In this document: piece by piece, positions 32,567 to 48,058 of the stretch | Position numbering within the stretch: position 1 is the first letter of the stretch | How the letters are laid out: the number at the start of each line of letters is the position of its first letter | Source of the DNA: Rhodamnia argentea | Taxonomy: Eukaryota > Streptophyta > Magnoliopsida > Myrtales > Myrtaceae | Length of the DNA stretch: 64,000 nucleotides | Reading direction: 5' to 3' | NCBI RefSeq assembly: GCF_020921035.1 | Contig: NC_063160.1 | Span: forward strand, 7,584,501-7,648,500 | Made by a program: the position numbers and the translations under genes | The notes under the pieces: generated by a model | Told to the model about the DNA's origin: nothing | Database searches by the model: none | Seen by the model: only the letters and a program-made list of their open reading frames with translations

Positions 32567-35500
32567 TAAGGGACTTTGTTTTGTTTAGCTCCTTCGAGAA
32601 GAAGAAAACAAGTCCATAAGTGAATGTGTCATGTTCCTAATGTATATAGGATTCTTATCTTTAGTGTTTGTTCTATAAATTCTTTCCTTTTTCTTCTTCT
32701 TTGGTTATAAGCTCGACACGCAAACTAGGACAAGAGTATTTGTTGAAGAAATTGTTTATTTCTTCTGGAGTAATCCGAGTTTTTTGACCAAAAAAAAGTA
32801 AGGGACTTTGTTTTATTTAGCTCCCTCGAGAAGAAGACAACAAGTCTATAAGTGAATGTGTCATGTTCCCAATTTACACATGATTCTTATCTTTAGTGTT
32901 TGTTTCCGCAAATTCATTTCTTTTTTCTTCTACTTTGGTAATAAGCTCAACACGCATACCAAGATTGGAGTATTTCTTGAAGAAACTAATTATTTCTTCT
33001 AGTGTAATCAGAGTTTTTTCACTAAAAAAAAAAAGTAAGGGACTTTGTTTTGTTTAGCTCCCTGGAGAAGAAGACAACAAGTCGATATGTGAATGTGTCT
33101 GGTTCCTAATGTACACAAGATTCTTATCTTTAATGTTTATTTCTGCAAATTTTTTGCTTCTTTCTTCTTCTTTGGTCATTTGCTCGACACGCAGATTAGG
33201 ATAGGAGTATTTGTTGAAGAAACTATTTATTTCTTATGGAGCAATCCGAGTTTTTTCATCCAAAAAAAAAAAAAAGTAGGGGTTTTGTTTCGTTTAGCTC
33301 TCTCGAGAAGAAGACAACAAGTCGACAAATGAATGTGTCATGTTGCCAATGTACACAAGATTTTTATCTTTAGTGTTTATTTTTGCATATTTTTTCTCTT
33401 TTTTTTTTTTGTTGTCATAAGCTCGACATGCAAATCAGGACGGGAGTATCTATTGAAGAAACTATTTATTTCTTCTGAAGTAATCTAAGTTTTTCGATTA
33501 GAAAAAAAGTAAGGGACTTTCTTTTATTTAGCTCCCTCGAGAAGAAGACAACATGTCGATAAGTGAATGTATCCTGTTTCCAATGTACAATTCTTATCTT
33601 TTGTGTTTAATTTTGCAAATTCTTTTCTTTTTTTTCTTCTTTTTTGGTCATAAGCTCGACAAGCAAAACTAGACATGAGTATTTATTGAAGAAACTATTT
33701 ATTTCTTCTGGATTAATTCGAGTTTTTTGACACAAAAAAAGTAAGGGATTTTGTTTTGTTTAGTTCCCTCGAAAAGAAGACAACAAGTCAATAAGTGAAT
33801 GTGTCATATTCCCAATGTATACTGGATTCTTATATTCAATGTTTATTTTTGCAAATTCTTTTTTTTTTTTTGTTCTTCTTTGGTCATAAGCTCGTCTCGC
33901 AAACCAAGATAGGAGTCTTTGTTGAAGAAACTATTTATTTCTTTTAGAGTAATCTGAGTTTTTCGACCGAAAAAAAAAACATAAAGGACTTTGTTTTGTC
34001 TAGCTCCTTCGAGAAGAAGACAACAAGTCGATAAGTGAATGTGTCATGTTCCTAATGTACACATGATTCTTATCTTTAGTGCTTAATTCTACAAATTCTT
34101 TTCTTTTTTCCTCTTCTTTGGTCATAAGCTCGACATGCAGACCAGGACAAGAGTATTTGTTGAAGAAACTATTTAATTCTTCTGGATTTATCCCTGTTTT
34201 TTTACCAAACAAACGTAAGGGACTTTGTTTTGTTTAGCTCCCTCGAAAAGAAGACAACAAGTCAATAAGTGAATGTGTCATGTTCTCAATGTATACATGA
34301 TTCTTATCTTTAGTGTTTATTTCTGCAAATTCTTCTCTTTTTTCTTCTTCTTGGGTCACAAGCTCGACATGCATACCAGGACAGGGGTATTTGTTGAAGA
34401 AACCATTATTTCTTCCGAAGTAATCCGAGTTTTTTGACAAAACAAAAAAGTAAGAGACTTTGTTTTGTTTAGCTCCCTCGAGACGGAGACAACAAGTCGA
34501 TAAGTGAATGTGCCATGTTCCCAATGTAAACATGATTCATATCTTTAGTTTTTATTTCAGCAAATTGTTTTCTTTTTTTTCTCTTCTTTGGTCATAAGCA
34601 CGACACGCAGACCAGGGCAGAAGTATCTATTGAAGAAACTATTTCTTTCTTCTGCAGTAATCTGAGTTTTTCGACAAAAAAGAAAAGTAAGGGACTTTGT
34701 TTTGTTTAGCTCCCTCAAGAAGTAGACAACAGGTCGACAAGTGAATGTGCCCTCTTCCCAATGTACAAATGATTCTTATCTTTAGTATTTATTTCTACAA
34801 ATTCTTTCTTTTTTCTTCTTCTTTGGTCACAAGCTCGACAAGCACATCAAGACAAGAGTATCTGTTGAAATTATTTATTTCTTCTAGAGTAGTCCAAGTT
34901 TTTCAACCAAAAAAAAAAAAGAGTAACAGACTATGTTTTGTTTAGCTCCTTCAAGAAGTAGACAATAGGACAATAAGTGAATGTGCCCTATTCCCAATGT
35001 GCAAATGATTCTTATCTTTAGTGTTTATTTTTGCAAATTCTTTTCTTTCTTCTTCTTCTTTGGTCACAAGCTCGACACGCAGATCAGGATAGGAGTATTT
35101 GTTGAAGAAATTATTTATTTCTTCTGGAGTAGTCCGAGTTTTCGACCCAAAAAAAAAAAAGTAAGGGACTATGTTTTGTTTATCTCTCTCGAGAAGAACA
35201 CAACAAGTCGATAAGTGAATGTCAAGTAGCCAATGTACATAGGATTCTTATCTTTAGTGTTTATTTCTGCAATTTTTTTTCTTTTTTCTTCTTCTTTGGT
35301 GATAAGCTCGACACGTGGACCGGGACAGTAGTATTTGTTGAAGAAACTATTTATTTCTTTTGTAGTAATCCGAGTTTTTCAACAACAAAAAAAATGTAAG
35401 GGACTTTGTTTTGTTTAGCTCCCCCGAGAAAAAGACAACAAATCGAGTATTTTTGCAATGTACACAAGATTGTTTATCATGTTCCCTGTACACAGATTCT

Positions 35501-36341
35501 TATCTTTAGAGTTTATTTCTGCAAATTCTTTTCTTTTTTTCCTCGTTTGGTCATAAGCTTGACTTGCGGACCGGGACAGGAGTATTTTTTAAAAAACTAT
35601 TATTTCTTTTGGAATAATTCGAGATTTTCAACCCAAAAAAAAAAAAGTAAGGGACTTCGTTTTGTTTAGCTCCCTCTAGAAGAAGACAACACATCCATAA
35701 GTGAATGTGTCATATTCCCAATGTACACATGATTTTGACACATGATTCTTATCTTTAGTGTTTATTTCTGCAAATTCTTTTCTTTTTTCTTCTTCTTTGG
35801 TCATAAGCTCAGCACACAAAGCAGGATAGGAGTATTTATTGAAGAAACTATTTATTTCTTTTGGAGTAATCCAAGTTTTTCGACCCAAAAAAAAAAGTAA
35901 GGGACTTTGTTTTGTTTAGCTCCCTCAATAAGAAGACAACGAGTTGATAAGTGAATGTGTCATATTCCCAATGTACACATGATTCATATCTTTAGTTTTT
36001 ATTTCTGCAAATTGTTTTATTTTTTCTTCTTCTTTGGTCATAAGCATGACACGTAGACCAGGACAGGAGTATCTGTTGAAGAAACTATTTATTTCTTCTA
36101 GAGTAATCCGAGTTTTTCAACCCTCAAAAAAAGTAAGGGACTTTGTTTTGTTTAGTTCCCTCGGGAAGAAGACAACAAGTTGATAGGTGAATGTGTCATG
36201 TTCCCAATGTACACAGGATTCTTACCTTTGGTGTTCATTTTTGCAAATTCTTTTCTTTTTTGGTCATAAGCTCGACACGCAGACCAGGACAAGAGTATCT
36301 GTTGAAGAAATTATTTATTTCTTCCGGAGTAACCCGAGTTT
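32567..36341. repeat. Satellite-like array: 16 tandem units of about 235 bp
   Basis: Units start with TAAGGGACTTTG or a variant at 32567, 32799, 33036, 33277, 33510, 33742, 33982, 34216, 34451, 34688, 34924, 35162, 35397, 35648, 35898 and 36134. Spacings are 232-241 except two of about 250. Each unit contains GTTTAGCTCCCTCGAGAAG, AAGTGAATGTGTCATGTTCC, TTCTTATCTTTAGTGTTTAT, GGTCATAAGCTCGACACGCA, GAAGAAACTATTTATTTCTT and an A-tract at the end. Short frames inside the units are by-products of the repetition. The last unit ends at about 36341. Confidence 0.95.
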
Positions 36342-37467
36342 AATTTTGCTTACTGGTAAGGTTATCACTAATTGTGACAAAATTAATAGTTTTAATTGCA
36401 TTTTTTATGTTATCAAGTAATAGTTTTTGGAGTTTCAATGAAGTTAGGAAATAATTGGAGACTGGATTAGCGATAGTCCAGTTTCATGGATCAGGAGACA
36501 CAATCAAACCTTTAATTGTCAATACAATTAGGGCATGTGAGCAAAGGCGAGAGCCATCAAGTAATCTGTCAATTTTCCAAGATTGCAATGAAGTTCTAAT
36601 CAGTCGAGTCCGTGAGTGTTCTTTGAACGTATGCAATCAACTTCCATATTTGTCGGTTTCCCAAAGTGGCCCAAAACATCATAAGGAAATAATCAGTTAT
36701 GTTTCCCAAAGTGGCCCAAATTTGACAAACAAAAAAAATACTCTTTCCAAAAGACATTTTCGGGGCAGATATTATGGTCTAGGTAACAAATGTTACGATA
36801 TCATTTTTTATCATGAATTATTTTATTGGTTATAGTGAAAAAGGGTTAGAAATGGCAAACCATATTAAAGATAATTCACCACGACAAATAAAAGAGCGTG
36901 CACGGGAGAGTATTTGGCATATCGCTTATTTGACCTTTTTATGAAAATATATATTTGTTTTAATTTAGGGACACCAGGCCGATAAATGTAAACCTATGGA
37001 AACCCCCGTAATCCTCACAAACTAGTTAAATTCAGACACTTGATCCATGCAAGTCGACGAGACCAGAGTGAGTGGTGGGATTGAATCTCCTTAAGATGAC
37101 CGTATCCTCATTTCCTTGGAAGCCCTGGCTAATGCCAGATAATCTCTACCGCACGGCAATGCCCACCACCATTGATTACCCTTCACCACCGCTTTATTTG
37201 AGCATCACCGCCCCGCCGCCACTTCATGACCGCTAGGGAGGAGTTGCCAATGTCGCCATCGGTGCTAGTTGCTCGCGGCTGCCTCCATGGCACTCACGAA
37301 AGAGACCATTGCGCTCGGAGTGTGAAAACATGTGTATCGAGTGTGGTCTCATTTTTCGATCCTTCCTCACATTGAAAATGCATGCTTTGCTAGCCCCTTC
37401 TCATTGAACCACCCTCACGAAATCCGCCCGTCTCAATTCTTCATCCTAGAAGTTAAGGGCGCGCGCA
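36342..37467. other. Intergenic
   Basis: 36430-36480 resembles the B3 3' flank near 18850 (GAAGTTAGGAA, TTTCATGGATCA). 36660-36720 holds two copies of TTTCCCAAAGTGGCCCAAA. 37080-37330 is moderately GC-rich without a frame I can assign. Confidence 0.4.
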
Positions 37468-37881
37468 CATGATAACACTTTTCTACTAGAAATCAACTTA
37501 TGAACAGAAGTTAATTTATCTACTTCTCCTCAAAAGCAAAAGTTGATTTTTCTACTTCTGCTCTAAATTGATTTACGATCGGAGAAATTCGTTTGTTAAC
37601 GGTTGAAAATTTCTACTTTTGAAACATTATTAACAAAATCTTTTGCAGCGGGCGGTCGGCTGCGAGCGGGCGATGGAGGTGGGCGTGGTCGAAGAAGTGA
37701 TTCTAAAATGGAGAAGTAAAAAATTTTTACTTCTCAAAATTGGCCAAAAAATCTTGCCAGAAATTGAAAATTCTACCATAAGTCAATTTTTTACCAAATA
37801 GATTTCTACTTCGACAATGTTTTTACCAATCCGTCAGATTGACCTCTGGCAAAGAAATCAAAAAACAAAAGTGTTATCATG
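37468..37881. mobile_element. 414-bp MITE
   Basis: Terminal inverted repeats CATGATAACACTTTT (37468-37482) and AAAAGTGTTATCATG (37867-37881) are perfect over 15 bases. The interior has several TTTCTACTTCT/AGAAGTAGAAA-type inverted motifs. No coding capacity. I could not define a target duplication. Confidence 0.75.
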
Positions 37882-38422
37882 CAGTTCCTACAACTACTCC
37901 GTCACCCCTAACTTAATGTCTATAAAATTCTTCTCCATGATTGCTTCCCAAGACTGTTATTCACCAACCAAGGATGTCAGGTTTCTGATTCGAAATCGGA
38001 GAAAAACTTACTAAGGAAACCTGCAATTACCAGCATCATTCCTGTCTTTGGATCAACATACCCGTAGAATCAGGGGAGGTGAATATTTATGCCGAGATAC
38101 ACAAGGGAGTGGAGAAAGATGAGTGAGTAATGACAGAAAATAATACGCGAAAGAAAGTTTCATTGACGACTTGACGAGTTACAATAACTATTACTTCTTC
38201 AGGTGCAATTCTTCGGAATTCAGATATCCATGAATTGAAAGCTATTTACAGTGGAATCATAAGAGAACCAGCCCAATGTGCATCCATATTCCTTCCTCCC
38301 TCCCTTCTGTAAACCAACCTCCAGGAAGGACTATGACACAATTATGTGAAAGCAGAGCGATCGCTGAACTCAAAGGCGATCGACTTTGCACCTTTCTGCA
38401 AGTGTTTCCTCCATCCCGCGCT
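37882..38422. other. 3' flank of the cysteine protease gene
   Basis: 38110-38422 is the 3' untranslated/flanking sequence that was copied together with the last exon to 24300-24616. No other feature. Confidence 0.5.
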
Positions 38423-40883
<2,461 letters not shown>

Positions 40884-40971
40884 GGATGAAGAAGAAGAAG
40901 AAGAAGAAGAAGGACGATGAAGGAGGAGGAAGGATAGTGTTTGCGAGTGAGAAGGTGGGATAGAGGGGGAG

Positions 40972-40980
40972 ATTATAAAG
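40972..40980 (-). promoter_or_regulatory. TATA-like box of the cysteine protease gene
   Basis: The minus strand reads CTTTATAATC, about 90 bases upstream of the ATG at 40883. A GAA/TTC microsatellite (40888-40911) lies between in the leader. Confidence 0.5.
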
Positions 40981-40984
40981 GCGA

Positions 40985-43254
40985 TGGACGGGAATTTAAT
41001 AATCGAGTTTAATATCAATACCGAAAAGAGAGAGAGAAAAAAGAAGAAAAAAAAGGAAATATATATTTTTTTAAATGCAAGTTGGGGATGACTGGTGACC
41101 GGTTGTGCCGGTACGTGCTGCGAGCGGGGAAATCGGAGGGGACCTTTCATGGAAGCGGGGAGGCTTTCGTGGGTCGTTCTCGGTCACTAGAAAAATGCAA
41201 GGCCAATCCGGTTTCTTTGACCGCGGTTAGTTGACGAGAGTTACTTTGGGTCTTTGGTTTTTGTACTCTTTCTCCGATTTGAATCTTCTTTTCACCCCCG
41301 TTCGTTGGCACCAATGACTCCTCGGACGGGGATCTCGGTAGGAGTTACGGATAAATCGATTACTCGATTTCGAAAATTTTCAATATATCATTAGGACTAA
41401 AAGTCGATTGAGTGTATTGTTGATTTTATCAACTTTCTCGAAACCAATAATTCTTTCTAATGTCTTAATTTCTACGATCAATTTACACATCAACATATTA
41501 TGGATGTTGGCTCGACTAACGTGTCTACCACCATGTCATAGCCTTTCTTAGCCACATCATACGTTTAGTAAGTTTCTTTGTTGCAAACACCAAAGCAAAA
41601 GCTCGTGCTTTTTTCGATTGCAAGGTGGGGTCGTTCTTCATCTCGTGGGTCTTAAGTTGGCAGGTTTTTCTTAGGAGTTTGGCCGAGAGGATGAAAATCG
41701 GAAAACAGCCAATAAATTTGACGGCAGAAAGTGAATCTAACCTCTCTAAAAACGTGATTTCACTTTCGATAGGGAACAACGTTAGCTTGAGTAAGCGGGT
41801 GTATATCCCAATCGGAAATTAGACTTAAAATTGAATCTTATGAAGTATAATCGAGTTCAAAAGTGTTTAGAGGTGGAGTTGCAAGGCTTTTCATGTGATG
41901 GGTGTATGGCCACTCGCTCGTTTTAAAACCTCAATAGTCAACCGAGAATGCGTCAACTTCACGATTCCTCACTCGTTGAGGATTACTTCTTAAGGAATCG
42001 TGTTGGAGTTGTGGAATGTGTTGGAAACGTGTAGTAAGCCCTATTCACATTATAATTCGCAAATATGTCACGTTAAATAAATGGAAAATTATTTTTTTGC
42101 CCGCAATTTCTCGGTTAAAATCTCTATTGGCCTTCAAATCACTAAACTGTGGATCTCATGTGACGTGCTCACCCTCCATCGGCAGAGATGCACGCACGAG
42201 ATCTTTGGCCATCAACTTGGAGATTTTCTAAGGAGAACGTTCAGTCGAAGGAGTTAGAGTTTTTCTCTCGCACGACAATAATTTGTTTTATCGAATGTGT
42301 TACATATTATTTATGGAGGCCAACGATGACTAGATGTCATGTATGCGTTTTGTTTATGGCAACCGGCTGGAAGAACGATAATGAAATCTGTGATAATTAC
42401 CTCATGATGTTCTAACCAAAAAGACGTTAAACTCACGTTACTCAACTTCATGCATAAGAATTTTATGATGCAAGGTCTATAGTACCTGAACGAGAGAAAA
42501 TAATTAATCGTTTCTTTTTAAGCAACATAGATATTCTTACCTGGCTACTGAATTTGCTTAGAACTTCCTTAGTATTTGTATTTTGCTTTACCTATGATTG
42601 ATGACGACGGAATACTGCATTAGTTTAAAACGTTAAGGCCCTTTTACTGTTCTTTATTGACGCCAGTACCACAACTTTGCCACGGCTCTGCCTCGGAGAA
42701 AGTTCTGGTAAGAATGAATTTTGCAGTCTTTTATGAGTAATTGTATTAGGATTCCCCCCTTTCACCTAATCGTATGACATATGGAGCGATCTGTCGGTCC
42801 ATAATAAAGTCTTGGACCGGATACAATTTACTAACAATTGCAGACGTGGTGGTTAAGTCATTGTTGGTTTTCCTACGTGGCACATCGTCAAGTCTACGAT
42901 TTTCGGTGAAAATGGCCGGAAGAACTATGATGGAAACTGGAGCAAAAGTTTTACGACTAAACTGTCAAAATTGAAGAGTTTAAAATTTAATTGACATCTA
43001 TACAATAAATTTATGGCTAATTGGATAATTTATCTCAAATTTATAAATTCAGTCATAAATTTTTTTTTTATTTTTTTACAATTGTGCCAATTGACATCCG
43101 TACAAATATGCAAATTCGAGCTCGGATAATTTCCCCCAAATATGCAAATTGACATCCGTATAATAAGTTTATGGCTGATTAGATAATTTTCCTCAAAGAT
43201 GCAAATTCAAGCATAATTGCAACAGGTTCGTGTTTTTTTTTTTTTTTTTTTGTG
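40985..43254. other. Intergenic
   Basis: No gene recognised. 43000-43215 contains three imperfect copies of a segment around AAATTGACATC(C)GTA and GATAATTT(C)CCTC, probably a decayed foldback element. Confidence 0.4.
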
Positions 43255-43990
43255 GTTATTCAACAAAAAGCTTAACCACAAAAGTACTAACAACACTTGG
43301 TTAATTAGCCATTAACGAAAAGCTCAACCGCAAAAAGTACTGACAAATGGCTCATTAGCCGAAGGAAGAGCGATAAGTGAGCCTCACCAAGAAGCCCACA
43401 TGGACATAGGTGTCTAGTCAACAAAACTGAAAATAACAGGAAAGGAACGACAATCGAGACATTTGTCAAAATTCAAAAAATTCTCGATGACTCCGCCGAG
43501 CGACAATATTTCCAGATTATAATATTATCAAAACCAGCTTATCTTGAAGGTTCTTTTTAAAAAAAATAAAAATATATTAATTTGTATATATTTTAAAAAG
43601 CCTGCGAATTTCGATTTTTCTCTCTTCTCTTCTGCAACATAAAACATAAAAAGAAGTCTGCGAAATGACTGCGCCAACGGCAAAGGAGCAAGTAAGCTGG
43701 GGACATTGGGAAGTGACGGGAGCCAATGAAGATGAGCCCGAGCCGAACATGTTCGTTTGCCGCCGGGGCATGGGGCGGGGTGTTTCCTCGTTCCCTGTGC
43801 AAATTACACTCGAATGTTTGGTTTTATACGACTCTACGAAACAAAATGGTAGTCGAACGCCACCTCCAACGTATGACTTTTCTCCTTTTTGGACGGCCAA
43901 AGTTTTCAAAAGATATATGGTTTAAGCAACCGCAACTGAATCATCGACTTTGTGATTGAGTCTATGAATGTTTCCCTCAAACTCATCTAA
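43255..43990. repeat. Duplicated block, copy 1
   Basis: Corresponds to 45590-45975 plus 47045-47290. Shared landmarks in order: GAAAAGCTCAACCGCAAAAAG, CTAGTCAACAAAA, ATCGAGACATTT, TCTGCGAATTTCGATT, AATGACTGCGCC, GAACATGTTCGTT, CACTCGAATGTTTGGTTTTA. A small plus frame at 43665-43925 (MTAPTAKEQVSWGHWE...) is interrupted by a stop in copy 2 and has no known domain, so I do not call it a gene. Confidence 0.75.
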
Positions 43991-43999
43991 TTTATGCAA

Positions 44000-44517
44000 T
44001 CGGGTCATTTCCCTGTGTTTTTCCTATCTCGCTGACGCGGGATTTGGCATATGCAATGTTGACAAAATTTCATAAATTTTAAAAAAAAAATAGAAAAAGA
44101 AAAATTAATGAGAGATGGGAGCGCCGCTCTTCTAACCCCGAGGGAGGGCTCGGATAGTCCTCGTGGTCATCGCACGAGTTGATGGCTGTGACGGCAAAAG
44201 GTCATACCACGCTAAAACTAGGGCCCTTGCTCTCTTTATATGTTGGAGGGGTGACAACATCGCCCCTCTCCTTTTTATTTTTCATGTTCCTTTTCTTATT
44301 ACAAAAAATAATTTTTAGTATTTTTTTTATTTGTTTTATCTCTAACTCTTCTCTTTTTGATTTTGGCTCATCCTCTTTGCGGAGCGTGGGAGTCGAACCC
44401 CGCATTTGCGCTACTAGCGTCTCCATCCCCTCAAATCCTCTACCAGCAAGGGTGCATGTCTAGTATTGTGTAGCCTTTTTTTCTTTTCCGGAAGTGCCTC
44501 TACATGATGACTTTTCG
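44000..44517. other. Intergenic
   Basis: No feature recognised between the duplicated block and the foldback element. Confidence 0.4.
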
Positions 44518-45171
44518 AGAAAAAGTGTCAAAAAAGTCATAAACCTATTGCATTAGTGTCAATTCAGTCCAAAATCTTTTTTTGGTGCCAATTCAATCCT
44601 AAACCTTTTGTATTGGTGCCAATTAAGTCTCAAACCTTTTATTAGTGTCAATTCAATCATAAACCTTTTACAATAGTGCCAATTTAATCCTAAAAATTTT
44701 GCATTTATGCCAATTGAGTCAATTCGGCCAATTTTGATTGGAAATCACCGGCATGGACGTCAATTATCCTACGTGGCATGGTTGGCGCTAACGTGGATAT
44801 TTTTTAATATTTTTTGATATTTTTAAAAATAATTTTGAAAAAAAAATGCTTAAAAAATTATTTGAAATATTAAAATAATATTACAAAAAGTCCAAGTTAG
44901 CGTTGGCCCTACCATGTAGGACAATCAATGTCCACGTCGGTGATTTTCGATCAAAATTGGTTGGATTAACTCAATTGGTATAAATATAAGAGATTTAGGA
45001 CTGAATTGGCAACAATACAAAATGTTTATGACTAAATTAGCACCAATAAAAGGTTTAAGACTTAATTGGCACCAATGAAAAATGTTTATGACTGAATTGG
45101 TACAAAAAAAAAGGTTTAGACCGAATTGATACTAATGTAATAGGTTTAGGACTTTTTTGACACTTCTCCCC
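44518..45171. mobile_element. 654-bp foldback MITE
   Basis: Nearly the whole element is one long inverted repeat. Left end AAAAGTGTCAAAAAAGTC, right end GACTTTTTTGACACTTCT. Both arms carry several spaced copies of the AATTGGCACCAAT type alternating with CCTAAACCTTTT. Near the centre ATCCTACGTGGCATG mirrors CATGTAGGACAAT. No coding capacity. Partial relatives are at 5165-5487, 47455-47610 and 59800-59905. Confidence 0.8.
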
Positions 45172-45589
45172 GAATTTTCATCATTATCAATTTTCTAATC
45201 AATATGCTACTGCCATGGAAAGATCACAACTGATATTAATAATATTTTTGTGGGAGTGATATTTATATTATAACACCTTATCCAATTTATCTTTGAAACC
45301 AAATTTAGAAGCTAATAGTACCTCCTTAGAGGAATTGCCAAATCAATGAAAATTGAAGATACTAATATACCTATAAAGCAAAATTACTTTATTGAGTTAT
45401 CACCCTCATGTTGTGGACCTATTATTTAGTGTCAAGCCATCACTGTTATTTGTAGGATGACTCATGTCAGATAAATCGGGCGAAACTTCATAGATAGGGT
45501 CAAATTGCATTTTCCTTCAAAAGTTTCAGATTACATGATTCAATTAGAATGTTTATGACTCGACTAGTTTTGGTGTCATAGGTTTACGA
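45172..45589. other. Intergenic
   Basis: AT-rich, nothing recognised. Confidence 0.4.
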
Positions 45590-47290
45590 TTGGTCATATG
45601 ATTATCTACTAATGAAAAGCTTGAGCGTAAAAGTACTTGCAAATGGTTAATTAGCCAAAAATAAATCTATGAATGAATCTCATGTAAAAGTCCGCATGGA
45701 CTTGGGGTTCTAGTCAACAAAAACGATAACATGAAAGAACGATTATCGAGACATTTCCAAATTTGGAAATTTTGCATGCCACGCCGAACGAAAATAACCA
45801 TATATTTCCAGAGTGGAAAATCATTAACCCAGCTTGTCTCAAACAGAATGTTTGATATTTTTCATAAAGAATATATTTTAAGTCTGCGAATTTCGATTGC
45901 TGCAACAGTAATGAGTCTGCAAATGACTGCGCCGACAGCAAAGCAGCAATAACTTGGGACATCCGCAAGTGTGAGGTGGGCGGTCGATGGGTCTAGCTTA
46001 GGTAGGTGAGCATGGTAGGATGTGATTGGTTTTTCTCAGAAATCGAAGATCAGATGGGTGATCTCGATTCTCAATTTTCAGAATTAGAGATAGGACCGGA
46101 AATCCCAAGAGCAGGTAAAATGAGAATAAAATGAGAATCTATTTAAAAAAAGACTTGTTCGATTTTTATTTATCTACGTACATTATTCTCATGATTCACA
46201 TGGTGGAGATCAATGTCACAATGCATATTGAATACAGTGGTCGATATTGTGTGAAGTTATATGAATTTCATTTCTACGAATAATATTGTATTTAATGAGA
46301 CAACATTTAACCTGAAATTTTTCCCATACGTAAGTCCCTCTCTTTACCGAGAATCTAATTTCTTCACACATCAATTGTATTTAAAAAATTTTAAAAAGAA
46401 TTAACAATTTGTCGGCCCATGTGGACTAATCATTGATTCGGTTCCCTCCTAGAATCGGGAACCATATCTCCCGGACATCAATTCCACCTTGAGGAACTAC
46501 ATAACCGGACCAAACCCCATCGATTCGGTCCGGGCGATTCTCGGTTTGATCGATCCATCTTGCTCATCCCTTGTAGATTGGGAAATCGGAGCGAATCGAA
46601 TGGATTCTTGATTCTCACGTTTGCTAGTCCGATTTTTGATTTCAAAAGAAGTGAAACGGTGTTATGTGGTTCAGTTCTCGGTTCTTGGTCTAGAATCGAA
46701 GAACCAGATTGGGAACCGAGAACCTTTTTTATGTTACGTGTTTTTAAAAATTTTAGTATTGATTTTATTTTACGTGTTCATCTTTTTTCGATTAAAGCTA
46801 TTGATAAATGTGAATTTTGGTTGCTGCGTTCACTTTCTTTTTTCTTAACTAAAAATGAAAGGACAAAAAAAAAGAAGAGAAAATGAAGTGGAAAAAATTT
46901 GACGGGTTCCCGGGCAGACCCTAGAACTGACTGACATGATAAGTTGGTTTTAGATTTCAAAAATTAAGAAACCGATCCTGACGTAATAGGTTTCAAATTT
47001 CACGTGGAATTTGGACTGGCCTTACATGCTACAACTACTCATACCTAACAGTCGGTCTGCGGAGGGAGCAAAACGAGGATGAGTGGAACATGTTCGTTGC
47101 CGGGGGCATGGGTTTCCTCGTTCCCCGTGCATTATTTCACTCCAATGTTTGGTTTTATATGACTACAGAATGGTAGTTGAACGCCGCCTCGAACGCATGA
47201 CTCCTCTTTCCCCTTTTTGGACGGGCTGAAGTTATAAAAGATATGGTTGAGTAAACGCAACTCTTATCGACTTTGTGATTTTTGAATTTC
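45590..47290. repeat. Duplicated block, copy 2, split by an insertion
   Basis: Copy of 43255-43990, contiguous to about 45975 and resuming at about 47045. The intervening 1.07 kb carries reiterated ATCGGGAACC / GAACCGA wording (46430-46720), like part of 7530-7720. The copy ends with GGACGGGCTGAAGTT against GGACGGCCAAAGTT in copy 1. Confidence 0.7.
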
Positions 47291-48058
47291 TTAATACGTC
47301 GCGCAACCGAATCTTCGGACTCATTTTAATTTATGCAATATGTTCCTATTCTCGTGTTTATCGAACTTGCCGATGTATAGTTAATGCCGTAGACTCTATG
47401 GGGCCAATTTGGCGTGCGAATTTGTCTCGTTGAAATTCTTCGGATTTGGGGAGGGGAAATTATAAAAAAGAAAAAGAAAAGAGAAAGTCCTAAATCCATT
47501 GGCTGGATAAACGGAATTGGCACAAATGCAAAATATTTAGTATTGAATTGACACAATCGCAATAGATTTAAAAACTTTTTTTTGGTAAATTTTTTCCTTG
47601 GAGGCCGTACCAATTTTGAATTTTCTAGCTAGAGAAAGTTAGATGGACAACAACTAATAATCAAAGAATAGTTAGCCACCTATTAAAAATCAGCCTTTGG
47701 TTGTAAATAATCCGAAAATTATATTATTCATTTTTCTTACAATTTTTTCCTGTGGCCCATAATGTGTCTCCCGCATTATTACAGTGATGCAGCCAGAGTA
47801 GGATAATGAGCTTTTCCTCGCAATGGACAAAATCATTAAACTCACTAATCAATTAAAAAAAAAAACAAAAACAAAAACAAAATCTATTTATTGCCATATT
47901 GGCGCCTTGTCCATCAGATTCGGAACATGCAACCCCCTCCATACATCGTTGTATGTAGACGCGTTTTCAGGCACTTACAAATGTTCTATGAATAAACCAA
48001 AACGAGTTCCTAGAACAAGTAAATTCAGTGAGAATTCCAAGAATTTAGATCTAGTTAA
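47291..48058. other. Intergenic with a partial MITE
   Basis: 47480-47600 has the AAGTCCTAAAT ... GAATTGACACAAT ... TTTAAAAACTTTTTT order of the foldback MITE arms, single-sided and truncated. No gene. Confidence 0.4.

Noticed and set aside
33093..35888. Several 66-99 codon ORFs within the array
   Set aside because: They recur at the repeat period, differ in length through indels and carry no domain.
32567..36341. Regular repeats resembling a CRISPR array
   Set aside because: The whole 235-bp unit repeats with no unique spacers, and the context is plant DNA. It is a satellite-like tandem array.
40884..41150. Upstream extension of the protease frame by 89 codons
   Set aside because: It reads through leader and TATA-like sequence. 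The ATG at 40883 directly precedes a good signal peptide.
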